Shown: one piece after another, positions 10,463 to 22,288 of the stretch | Numbering within the stretch: the first letter of the stretch is position 1 | How the letters are laid out: each line of letters opens with the position of its first letter | Assembly: GCF_001625215.2 (NCBI RefSeq) | Contig: NC_030384.2 | Location: 30,802,527-30,866,526, forward strand | Direction: 5' to 3' | Length of the DNA stretch: 64,000 nt | From: Daucus carota subsp. sativus | Lineage: Eukaryota > Streptophyta > Magnoliopsida > Apiales > Apiaceae | Position numbers and translations under genes: made by a program | The notes under the pieces: model-generated | Told to the model about the DNA's origin: nothing | The model's database searches: none | What the model saw: the letters and a program-made list of their open reading frames with translations, nothing else

Positions 10463-12387
10463 ATGTTGTATGATCCTATATTTAGTAAGAGCTTCAGTCG
10501 ATTTGAGCAGCAGAAAATCGGACGCTTCGCGTTTCTGGCATGTGCGGTGATTGCATTGAGCATTTGTACTGTGTTCAAACCACAATATCATGTTCGAATA
10601 GTTCGTAAGTGTTGATAATTACTTGATTTTTATTGTCAAGGGAAAAATTTATTTTTGAAAATGGGGTTCGGTATTGTTGCCTGATCTATGTTCTGTTTTG
10701 ATTGTTATAGCCTCGATCAGCTTGCAGTTTCCGAGGAGTGTTGGTGGAGTTGACACCGCGGTTATCAAGGATCGAAACATATCCGAGCCATTGCAGTACC
10801 TATCAGTCGGTACTGATGCAGAAGTTGACAATGAAGCAACCAGGGATACCTTGCAACTGTCTGCTAATGATGGTGTGAATGCCAGAAGGGCAGAAAAGGA
10901 TGTAATCGCGTCCAATCTAGTGAAGTCATCGACTAATGATGGTGTGAAAGAAAGACAAGTAGCCAAGGATACGAGTTCCTCAGTGTCATTGTTAGAGGCT
11001 AATGGTGGCAATGTGAAAGACACATATATAACCAAGGATACTACTGGCACGAAGCCGTTGCAGTCATCAACTGGTGAAGGTGTAAAAGACGTCGTAGCTA
11101 GCAATGAAGCGCTTGCTCCTGAGCCAATAGGTATTGTAATCTATATTCTATATTTAGATTAAGGTCAGATTTTACTTCAATTCTGATAAAGTCTCTGTTT
11201 TTTTTTCAGGACTTGAAGCTAAGCTGATTAAGCTGGTATGTAGTTTATCAGAACCTGTATCGGATTACTGTGAACTCGAAGGAGACATTAGAATTCATCC
11301 AAATTCTTCCACCATATTTGTGGTCTCCCACCGGACTGATAGTTCGTTTCAAATTGGCACTTCATGGGTTATAAAACCATATGCTCGAAAAGGAAATGAA
11401 GGAGCCATGGAGAGTGTCAAGAGTTGGACTATCAAAGTCATATCATCTCATCAAACTCCTCCTAGTTGCACTGCAGATCAAAGCATTCCAGCTATTCTTT
11501 TCTCGCTAGCAGGATACTCCGGAAACCACTTCCATGATTTTTCTGACATAATCATTCCCCTGTTTTCAACATCGCGAAAATTTGATGGTGAGGTACATTT
11601 TCTGGCTACTGATTACAAAGCCTGGTGGAGTTCTAAGTACCGAGGAATTCTTGGAAAGCTATCTAAACATAAGGTAAATGATATTGACAGAGAAGAAGGA
11701 ATCGTGTGCTATAAAAGCATGATCATTGGCCTTAAAACTCGAAAGGAGCTAGGCATTGCACAATCATCAAATATTTACCAAGGGTTGTCCATGAAAGATT
11801 TCAGAGACTTCTTAAGGTCTGCCTACTCATTGAAGACAAAAAATGTGACCAAGATGAGAAAAGGCACGACTGAAAAGCCTCGTATGATGATTATATCGCG
11901 GAAAAAATCCAGGACACTAGTCAATGAAAATAAAATTACCAAAATGGGTGAAAACATGGGCTATGAAGTCATTGTAGCTGATGCAACCCTTTCCACAGAT
12001 TTGTCCAAGTTCGCGGAGCTAGTCAATTCTTGCAGTGTTCTGATCGGAGTCCACGGAGCAGGGCTTACGAACATGGTCTTTCTCCCGGACAATGCTGTCG
12101 TGATTCAAATAGTTCCGCTGGGAATCGAATGGTATGCCAGACGTGATTTCGAAGAACCTGCATTGGATATGAACATAAGGTACTTGAGTTACAAGATAAA
12201 AGTAAAAGAGAGCTCTCTGATTCAAGAATATTCAGTTAAGAGTGCAACGATTAGGAATTCATTGTCTGTAAATAAAAATGATTGGGGTGTAATTAGGTCT
12301 GTATATTTGGATAGACAGAACGTAATTCTTGATGTTCGTAGGTTCAGGAGGACCTTGTCAAAAGCTTTCAAACTTTTGCATCAGTAG
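10463..12387 (+). CDS. GT61-1: GT61 glycosyltransferase with long repeat-rich stem
   Basis: Three exons: 10463-10604, 10711-11130, 11210-12387, giving 1740 nt and 579 residues. All junctions are GT-AG and phase 1. Exon 1 encodes a short basic N-terminus and one membrane helix (about residues 21-40, FAFLACAVIALSICTVF), a type II Golgi anchor. Exon 2 encodes a 140-residue hydrophilic stem of four imperfect repeats. Exon 3 is the GT61/DUF563 catalytic domain, with AGYSGNHFHDFSDIIIPL and VHGAGLTN at about residue 468. The family transfers xylose, arabinose or GlcNAc, in plants mostly onto xylan (XAT, XYXT1, MUCI21); donor and acceptor cannot be read from sequence. It is the most divergent and longest array member, and it looks intact. 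Confidence 0.9.
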
Positions 12388-12603
12388 CAAGTAAAAATGA
12401 TCATTTTCTTTCGTTTTGTGTCTCGTGAAGTTCACTCTTACAACTTTACGTGATTTTTAATTTGATGCACTTTCGATTTCCCAAGTCGTCAGGGAGAAAA
12501 GTGCTCAAAAATTGTTTAAGGAATCAACGCTAGTTACTTGCATAAATTATTAGTGGGAAATGATTAAACATGATTACCGATGATTAAAACCGTTAGAAGT
12601 ATA

Positions 12604-13310
12604 TAGAGCTGAACAAAAAGACCGGGCCTAAAAAGACCGTCTGGTCTGGCCCGGTAAAAAGACCGGATAAAGCCCGTCTACTAAAAGCCCGGCCCGGTCT
12701 TTATCTGGCGTGCAAGTCCTTACAAGTCCTTGATTTTTTGTCAAAAATCTGGCCCGGCCCGGCCCGGCAAAAAATCTGGCCTGGATAAAGACGGGCCTGA
12801 TAAAAGACCGGTCTAAAGCCTGGATAAAAGCCCGAAAAGCCCGGATGAAAAGCCCGATTAACCTATAAATCGGAGTTTTTTACACATCCAAGTCCATGTA
12901 TAAATATTAAACATATCCCCACATCAACTAGATTAATTAATGCTACACGTACTGACACAAATTTATATACAAAATTTAAAATTAATTTCAATCAATTCAA
13001 GATATGTATACATATATATCACGTCAATTCATTTATACAACTCAAATTTCAGTTAAATAGAATGATATGGAAAAACTCAATAAAAAAAGGTCATATAATT
13101 ATTTAAAATCATAACTAAAAAAAGCCCGGATAAAAGCCCGGTTAAATCTGGCCCGGCCTGGTAGGCCGAAGTAGGCCTCATTTTTTCATAATAAATCTGG
13201 CCCGGCCCGGCCCGGTTTTTGAAAAGCCCGGTCCGGGCTTTTGAAAAAAAGTCCGGGCTTTTGAAGGACCGGTCCCGGACCTAGTGGGCCGGTCCTTTTG
13301 TTCAGCTCTA
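12604..13310. mobile_element. Non-autonomous hAT element, 707 bp
   Basis: A perfect 8-bp target duplication, GAAGTATA, lies at 12596-12603 and 13311-13318. Both ends read TAGAGCTGAACAAAA inward, followed by GACCGG-type motifs. The interior is full of AAAGCCCGG/CCGGGCTTT repeats and has no coding frame. The intact duplication suggests a fairly young insertion, about 200 bp downstream of the GT61-1 stop. Confidence 0.92.
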
Positions 13311-13318
13311 GAAGTATA

Positions 13319-16300
13319 TGGTCCTCAACTTTTTATGCTACAGTCGGTGTTTCGTGTAAAAGCACTCAAGCCCCAAAGTCTTTCAACTTGATCCAGTTTT
13401 ATCATAAATTCATTTTTCTTAAACACACTGGCAGGTTAATAATTTAGAAAATCAGCAATTTTTTATTATTTATAATAAAGAAAGTCTACTTAAACAATTT
13501 GTATTATTAAAATCTATTTAAGATAATAATTGGTGCTCGATTATTGATGATCAGTTATAGTTTTACGAGGTCTATGATGGTAGTAAGTAATGAGAGGAAG
13601 TGTGTAATGATGTTAAGTAGTCTAATTGTGATAAGTTGTGGTGACAAATAGAGGTTGGCTATTAGTGATGGTGGGCAACGGTGCCAAGTAATAAAAAGTT
13701 CTGATAATGGTGATAATGGTGGCAGGAAGTCTATTACAGATGAAAATAATGATCATACATGTTGTATATGTGTATACGCATGTATGTACGCACGTGTGTA
13801 TGTATATATTTATATTTGAGACTTGAGAAATATGTTATATATTAAATAGTGATTTGTGCGAACTAGTAATTTTGTAGTTCAAAATAGCAATTAAAAATTA
13901 GTCAAGGACTGGTTTTTAGTTTATAAGCTGATTTCATTTGTATTTGGAACACACACACATATATATCCCAGCATACTTATGCTGGGGAGCCAATATCCAA
14001 CTCACGATTTTTCGACCATCAGATGGCGCGCTAGGCGGCTGTGATCAAAAGTATCGCCCCGTCTAGCGCTTAAAAACCGCTAGACGCTATGTGTCTAGCG
14101 CTTTTTAAGCACTAAACGTGTAAAATTTGTTTAAGCATCCAAAGCTTAAAAAGCGCTTGAAGCACACGTAACCAATTCACTACAAGTTCACAAAACCTAC
14201 TAAATTTCCTCATACCGACAATTCATCAAACACATTAAGCGCGAGAAATAAACAATCATAATCACATTTTTTTTGTTCTCCCTACTCTTTTTCGGTGTTC
14301 ACACAATGTATAAGGACTAACAAGAATGCATATTCAACGATCAAAATCATATCGTGTGAAAATCGTGTGGCACGACTCATATATACCTGAGTAGTGTGAG
14401 CGTGTGAATTTCTCTAATTCTGTGAATAAGAATGATAACCAAAATTGCTTATGTTCGCTTATGAAGTCCTAAATCACATAAAGTTGAAAGGGTTTTTGAA
14501 ATTCATTGTGTTCTTCGTTTATGATCTCCCGCTCACCCCTCCTTGTTTTTGTTCTTTTGTTATTTATTTTCTTTAAAGTAGTATTGTGCTTTGGGCGTTT
14601 AAAAAGCGTTGTACGCTAAAAATAAAAAATAAATTCAGACGTCTGGTGCTTAAAAAGCGCTAGACACGTAGAAAGTCAATATAGTAAATATGGACAAACA
14701 TGGAAAAAAAAACAATCATTTAATTTAATATTTGTAATATGTGTAATATGTGTGAAATGAGCAAAAGGCTCGTCTAAATTGGGACGAAGGGAGCATCTTA
14801 ATTTTAAACATGTAAATTGAGTTGTTCGCCTCGTACCCTGAAACCTTCTGGCCCGAGCACACTATGGGGAGATCGGAAACTTGTGAAATTTGAAGTGTTT
14901 TATCTGCAAGCTACTAAGTACTAACCTGCATTATTAATCAGAAAGATTGAGACTGATTTGCACTGGGACTTGCTACCTAGCATTGACTTACAAAAGATAG
15001 CAACTATCTGTCCCCTCCCCTCTCTCAACTCTCAATATATCTTCACCATATATACAAATAAATGACATTTCTTCCTGTCCATTATGGCTAGCTGTGGGTC
15101 TGGGGCAGAAAAGAGAGTATCTATAATTGTTTAGTAAAAATATGGTGAAACATCTCCGCTTAATTACAACACTAATAATGCAGTGGATGTTAATTATTTA
15201 TAATAGATAATGTCTCTCCCACGCGCACATATATGTTCAGTGTTCCTGTGGTTGGTGCAAAACGTTTCAACTTTCATCTGCTAAATCATGCATACCATAA
15301 AGGTTAAGCCAGAGCTAGCTAACCAGGAGGTTGAAATGTCCGATATTTTTTGTACCAAACATAATCGATTATTTGGACTCCACACACTTGTTCAATCTCA
15401 AGGAATCCTAACAACTTTTGTAATATATATGTGCTGCTGCTCTGATACTTTTTTTTTTTTTTTTTTTTTTTGTCAGGGTCTACATACTCGTAGATGAGTT
15501 GGATCTCGAGATACAATAAGCCGCTACAGGGAATTTCATTCATTCAAAAAAGATTATCATCTAACCGAAAGACATGCAAAGATATCTCCGGACGCTTAGA
15601 TAATAATGCTTTAATGTCTGATAGGAAAATACCCATTTAACACCTCCCAAGAATCCTGCAAAAACACACGAAAAAAGAAGAAGATAAGTTCATATACAAA
15701 ATTATATAATTTAAAAATTATAAAGGATAATATATCCAATAATTAAGTATTATAGAAGTGTGTGTTTATATTTCTAAAGTTGAAAAATTAGAATAAAGTC
15801 TAACCAAAGAAGGATCTTTGGTTAGACACTAAAATAATTAAATATATTTGATTGCTTCTTACAAGCCAAAATATACGCCATCATTTATGGCCACCCATGA
15901 ATGGTACAAATTCGCCTCAATCAAGGCACAAAAACAATTAAATCATTTATAAAAAATTATGACATCAATCAATTCAATTTAAAAGAGTCAATCACTACTT
16001 AATGTAATATCTCACCATAATATGAATTTATTACGGTCAAATAAAATTAATGAATTTAAAACATTTAGAAAATATATTTATTAGCAATTACTCGGTAAAC
16101 AAAAATTCAAAAATCAGCATCAATCAAACAAGTCAAATAAAATTCAAAAATTAGCACAAATTAAGCAAGTCAACTAGAGATATAATATAGCTAAAATTAA
16201 ATACATCATTTACTACTATTAAAGCCAATTAAATAAAATTAAAAATGGCACCAATTATACCAAACAAACCTTAAATCATGCAAGAGAATTATTCAATAAT

Positions 16301-17727
16301 ATATTATTTCAAAATCACAGTAAGTGATAGCACCATCTCATCAACATTGAAGCACTTTTGTCACCAACAGTAACGATATACAAACTCTAACTCTTACAAA
16401 CTCAAAAAACACAATTGCAAATAAACTTGACGAACTATACCAACGAACCAACATTGACTAAATTTTTTTCACACATTTCATTGGAGAAATTTGAAGAAAA
16501 AGAAACAACAAGTAATCACAAAACCAATCAAATATTAATAAAAACAAATAATAATCTTAAAGTGTAAACTAGCAAAAGTTAGTGCACAAGAAACTTAAAC
16601 TTTTAAACAAGAAATAATCCTTCAAAAGACTATGGCGATTAACCAAAACAACTATAGTACTAGTCTTCAACATCTCATAACAAAGTGATCGAGAAAAAAT
16701 AACAAGTAGCAGATACATGAATTCAAGACTGTCAAAATTCACGTCTACATCTAACACTTATAAACATAAAACCCAACAAAATCAATATAATAATAACGAA
16801 TCTTCAAAAGTTTAAAATAGCGTACCTTGATTGTGGTGTAAATACACACAAAAAAATTCATAAAATGACAAAAAGCTAAAGAAAAACATGTTAAAACATT
16901 GATCAATAATCATGTAGCAATATCTTCTAGTCATCATATTCCCCATGTTCCGATGAATTGAATCTCGGATCCAACGTCTTTGTTTCCCGCTGCAAAAGTA
17001 TATTACTTTTGTTCCAAAAGGAAATTTTGAATCCTGAATCAGTTCGAAATACCACAATAGCCGAAATACTAAATCTGGCCATGAGTGAGAGAGAGAGGGG
17101 GGGAGGGGAGAGAGAGGGGAGAGAGAGGGGGATCTCCAACATCCTTAGTATTGCTACTCTGATACTTAATCATGCGTAATACCTCTATTCTAAATGTCGG
17201 TGATCAATCGCAATTAATCACTTGTTTCGTAGTTCGTCGAACTGATTAAATATCTTATTATTCAGTTAAATATCCGATTATCCAGTTAAACATCCGATTA
17301 ATCATCGATCAATCCAATTGATCTCCGATTAATCTGGAACACTTCACCGATTAAATTTAATTCCCGCTTTTTACAACAGTGCGTAATACACACAATAACA
17401 AATAAGCACATTTACGCCCGAATGTCATGCTCGCGCACAACTTGTTCGTCAAACAGTAAACAGAGAAGTAGCTTTGAGCAAACTACTATTACATTTTATT
17501 TTATTATATTACGAACGTGGGGAGCAATCATCATAATAAATATTAATATGCACCTTAATAACAAGAGCTTTGTCCATTGAAAGTTCTGACTGTTTCTACT
17601 TAGATTCTTAAGGATTTTTACAGCTTGGACTGGTGTTCCAGATAAACCAGTATAAGAAGCCCGGCTATGTGCATTTGTATCTTTGGTCTATGCATATGTT
17701 AGTTCTTTAAACAAAATATATCATATG
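13319..17727. other. Gene-free region between GT61-1 and GT61-2
   Basis: No supported gene. It contains a perfect 9-bp stem with a two-base loop (CCCAGCATA, 13967-13986), dispersed repeats of AAAAAGCGCTAGAC type at about 14040-14680, a long T-run near 15450-15471 that may be the reversed tail of a retroposon, a GA-rich microsatellite at about 17086-17131, and a block of degenerate CGATTAATC repeats near 17200-17340. Confidence 0.6.
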
Positions 17728-19516
17728 ATGTACAAGTCTATTTTCGCCAGAAGTTTCAGTGAGCATGAGCAGAAGAAGATGGGCTGCGGAGCTTTTATTG
17801 GTTGTTTGATCATCGCATTCTGCATCTGCGCCTTCTTCAGCCCTTCTCTCGCCCCTCTACCAACTCGTAAGTACACGAAAGAATGCTTGATGCATTATAG
17901 TATTTATAGTGATTTTCATGCACTTTATAGTATGTTACAGACATGCATGATAAGTAGTAGCTAATTAAGGTAATGATCTCTTCGAAAAATAATTTTTTCC
18001 AGGTGAGTTGAAGTTCGCAACAGGAATTAACCTCAAGATGCTGAGGAATACTGTGGAAGCAAGCAAACCTCAAAACTTAAGTACTGTGGAAGCAAGCAAC
18101 CCTCCAAACTTGAGTACGTGCACGGATTATCTTTTACCATAATGTGATTAATTAGCATCTGTACTATATGTTTGTGTGTGTACAGAGGTGCAACTAATGA
18201 AGTGAACTGGTCCATGTCAGAGGCGGAATCAGGATTTCGAGAAAGTTGGAGCTAAAAATATATTTTCCACTGATGTTTAACTTAAAATGAGAGTCTAAGA
18301 AAAGAATTTTACGAGTTTATAATGTAATTAACTTTGATGTAATCCTAATTTTGAAGGGGCAGATGTGATTACAATGGAATCCCAGATAATTTGCAATTTT
18401 ACAGAAGCAGCGTCAGATTTTTGTGAGATGCATGGAGACATAAGGATTCATGGCAACTCATCAACGATATTCGTGCCTGGTTTTAACCTAGAAGATACAT
18501 TTACTGGACAAAATTCACTAGGCATAAAGCCTTATGCAAGAAAAGGAGATGAAGGTGCTATGGAAACTGTAAGATCATTCACATTTTCTCCGGAAATGCC
18601 CGGCTGTACAAGTAATCACAGTGTTCCGGGTATAGTTTTCTCCATTGGAGGATATGCAGAGAACAACTTCCACGGCTTCACTGATGTAGTCATTCCATTA
18701 TATCTAACTTCCCGAAAATTTAAGGGTCAGGTAAAATTCCTTCTAGCAGACAAGAATGCGCGGTGGACTACCAAGTTTAAGATTATATTAGAGAAGTTGT
18801 CAAATTATAAGGCTATTGACATAGATAAAGAAGAGGGAGTGCATTGCTTTCCAAGAATCATACTTGGTCTCGAAAAACATAAGGAGCTGAATATTGATCC
18901 CCTGAAATCACCACATTACTCAATGAAGAACTTTCGGGAGTTCTTAAGAAGTTCATACCACTTGAAGAGGGAATACGCGATTACACTGAGGCACGGAGAA
19001 AAGAAAAGGCCAAGGCTCCTCATTATTTCAAGAAAAAGAACCAGGGCTTTTATGAATGAACAGGAACTAGTTAAAATGGCTCAGAATTTGAAGTTTGATG
19101 TAGTACTTCTAGAGGCCCACTCGAATTTAACAGAGTTTTCAGAGGTGGTGAATTCTTGTGATGTGATGATGGGTGTGCATGGTGCTGGACTAACAAATCT
19201 TGTTTTCCTCCCAAATAACGCTGTTTTTATCCAAGTTGTACCATTAGGACGTCTGGAATGGCTTGCTAGAACTGATTTCGGAGATCCTTCGAAGAATATG
19301 AACTTAAGGTACTTGGAGTATAGGATTGAACAGAGGGAGAGCTCCTTGATACAAAAGTACCCACCTGAGGATATAGTGTTTAAGGACCCTTACTTAATCC
19401 AGAGAAGGGGTTGGTCTGATTTTAGGTCTGTGTATTTAGACAATCAGAATGTAAAACTTGATGTACGTAGGTTTAGAGCAACTTTGGTGGAAGCTCTTCG
19501 GATGCTGAGTATGTAA
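17728..19516 (+). CDS. GT61-2: GT61 glycosyltransferase with short duplicated stem exon
   Basis: Three exons: 17728-17866, 18003-18113, 18357-19516 (1410 nt, 469 residues), all phase 1 with GT-AG. An ATG at 17725 is equally possible; 17728 aligns with the starts of the later copies. Residues about 20-40 form the signal anchor (FIGCLIIAFCICAFF). Exon 2 encodes a 37-residue stem with an adjacent duplication, TVEASKPQNLS then TVEASNPPNLS. Exon 3 is the GT61 domain with VHGAGLTN and a C-terminus ending [10 protein letters not shown]. This is the only intact member of the type that also gave rise to fragments A1-A3. It is probably a Golgi xylan-decorating enzyme; the substrate is unknown. Confidence 0.92.
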
Positions 19517-19850
19517 ATACTAAATGTTTCAGTATTGATGCAAATTCTTCACAATGTTGTCTGTGCATTTTAAATGTCCGTAAATATGTTATTGTTATCT
19601 GTGGCGGATCTAGTAAGGAGCACGGAGAACATGTGTCCCTCCTAAAATACTTTTTGATATTTTTTCACAATTCCAAATTTTAAAAATTTGTTAAAGTGGA
19701 AAATTTGAAAATATATAGAAGTGTACCTTCATTAAAAAGTTGCTTGTTTTTGTGAGTTTCATAAATTTGTGTTGACAAAACTCCACAGTACCACCAAATT
19801 ATATTACAAACGTGTTATATTAACATACACTGAAGAATTAAATTAATCCC

Positions 19851-19864
19851 CATGCATAATGCAT
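19851..19864. promoter_or_regulatory. RY-like palindrome conserved upstream of array genes
   Basis: CATGCATAATGCAT lies about 235 bp before the GT61-3 ATG. The same motif stands in the same context at 25456-25469 (psi5), 30057-30070 (GT61-6), 32823-32836 (GT61-7) and 37375-37388 (GT61-8), and with one change at 22050-22063 (GT61-4). It contains CATGCA, the RY core known to bind B3 factors of the ABI3/FUS3/LEC2 type. The surrounding 300 bp is also conserved through recent duplication, so conservation alone does not prove function. Confidence 0.4.
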
Positions 19865-20083
19865 TTACACTAAAAACAGATCTTCTTCCTTCACTGCCAT
19901 CCAATATTGATATTTCTTTGACTATTTTCTACTTAGATTCTAAGCTAGTGACTGATCTTTCATCTTCAAGCTAATTACGATGTCACCATATGCATATTTA
20001 TATCTTGTATCTTTAAACATATATGTATCTCCAGGCAAGCTTGTATTAGTTGTGTATGCTTAAGTAGTCATTCTCTCGAAAAA

Positions 20084-21695
20084 ATGTTGTATGACTCCAT
20101 ATTCGCCAGAAGTTTTAGCCATCATGAGCTGAAGAAGATGAGATGTGGAGCTTTTTTTGGTGGTTTAGTTCTTGGATTCTTCATTTGCATATATTTTACT
20201 CCTTATCACGGGCCTTTACCATTTGGTAAGAATATTAAGTGTGCATAGAAATGTACTACTGCTGTTTATAGTATATGATCTGTTTATTGAATTCTACTAT
20301 GAAATTTAAGCTTTAAGAGCATCGGTGACTTAACATGATATGAGAGTTAAGATGTAGCGATCATTTTTGAATTTGACCAATCCTACCCCCATTGATTATT
20401 TTTAATAAAATTTATATCTGTGTATTTGATTGATGGGTGCATCTTGTTCTTGTCCGTGCATTCGTACATAATGAGAATGGTTATTTGCACAGAGACTTAT
20501 TAACTTTGATGTTACTTCTAATTTTAAAGGGGCAGGTGTGACTACTCGTGCGAAGTCGTCCCGGATAGTTTGCCATTTTACAGAACCGGAATCAGATTTT
20601 TGTGAGATGCATGGAGATACAAGGATTCTTGGCAACTCGTCAACAATTTTCCTTCCTCATTTTAGCGTAGCAGATATGTTTACAAAGAACAATTGGCCAA
20701 GAATAAAGCCTTATGCAAGGAAGACTGATGAAGGTGCAATGCAACATGTGCGAAAATTCAAATTTTCTCAAGAAATGCCCAGATGTACACAAAATCACAG
20801 TGTTCCGGCTGTACTATTCTCCATCGGAGGATACACAGAAAACTACTTTCACAGCTTCAGTGATGTGGTTATTCCATTATATACTACTACCCGGAAATTT
20901 AAAGGTCAAGTGCAATTTCTTCTAGCAGACAAGAACGTTTCTTGGACTACAAAGTTTGAAGTAGTGTTAAAGAAGTTGTCAAATTATGAGGCTATTGACA
21001 TAGATAAAGACGAGGGAGTGCATTGCTTCCCAAGCATGATAATTGGTCTCAAAAAGCATAAGGATCTGAGTATTGATCCACTGAATTCACCAGATTATTC
21101 AATGACAAATTTCAGGGAGTTCTTAAGAAGTTCGTACTATTTAAAGAGGGAATATGCCATTAAGTTAGGCTCAAAGGGGAAGAAAAGACCGAGGCTGCTA
21201 ATTATTTCAAGGAAAAGAACTAGAACATTTATGAATGAAAATGAGATTGTTACAATGGGGCAAAATTTAGGGTTCGATGTTGTTCTTGCAGAGGCCAGGT
21301 CAAATATATCAGAATTTTCACAGTTGGTGAATTCTTGTGATGTGCTGATGGGAGTACATGGTGCGGGCCTAACAAATATTGTTTTTCTTCCCAAAAATGC
21401 TGTTCTCATCCAAGTGTTACCATTTGGTGATTTCGAATGGATTGCTAGAACTTTTTTTGAAGATCCTTCAAAAACTATGAACTTGAGGTACCTAGAATAT
21501 AAGATTAGTGAAAAAGAGAGCTCTATGATACAAAAGTACTCGCTAGATGATGAAGTCTTCAAGAACCCTCCCTCAGTTGCAGAAAAGGGTTGGTCTTATT
21601 TTAAGTCTATGTACTTGGACAATCAAAATGTAAAACTTGATGTATGTAGGTTTAGAGCAACTTTGGTGGAAGCTCTTCGGATGCTGAGTATGTAA
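20084..21695 (+). CDS. GT61-3: two-exon GT61 glycosyltransferase
   Basis: Exons 20084-20225 and 20530-21695 (1308 nt, 435 residues), one phase-1 GT-AG intron. The N-terminus MLYDSIFARSFSHHELKK is followed by a membrane helix at about residues 21-38, then PLPF and the catalytic domain. There is no stem exon, unlike GT61-1 and GT61-2. GT61 motifs are GGYTENYFHSFSDVVIPLY, a basic KKRPRLLIISRKRTRTFMNE block and VHGAGLTN at about residue 323. Its last 30 residues ([17 protein letters not shown]) match GT61-2 better than the later copies, which end LLEALQMLSM, suggesting gene conversion or an intermediate position in the array's history. Confidence 0.93.
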
Positions 21696-22288
21696 ATACT
21701 AGTGTTTCAGTATTGATGCAAATTCTTCACAACATTGTCAGTATTTTAAATGTCCGAGTATAAGTTATCTGTGTGGGCGGATCTAGCAAGGAGCATGGAG
21801 GACTCGTGTCCCTCCTAAAATACTTTTGATATTTTTTCACAATTCTAAATTTTACAAAATTATAGAATTGGAAAATTTAAAAATATATAAAACTGTACCT
21901 TCAATAAAAAGTTGTTTGTTTGTTCTGAGTTTCATGAATTTTGTGCTGACAAAACTCCACAGGACAACCAAATTACAAACGTGTTATATATCAGCTTGCA
22001 TATCAAGTAAACAGAATATTAACATACACTCAAGAATTGAATTAATCCCCATGCATAATGCTTTTACAGTAAAACTAGATCTTCTTCCTTCAATGCTATC
22101 CAATATTGATATTTCTTTCACTATTTTCTCCTTAGAATCTAAGCTAGTGACTAATCTTTCAGTTTATTACGTTCTCACCACATGCAAATTTATATCTTGT
22201 AAGAAGACCATCTATCAACATATATGTTTCTTTCAGGCAAACTTGCATTAGTTGTGTTTGCTTAATTAGTCATTTTCTCAGAAAAGCT

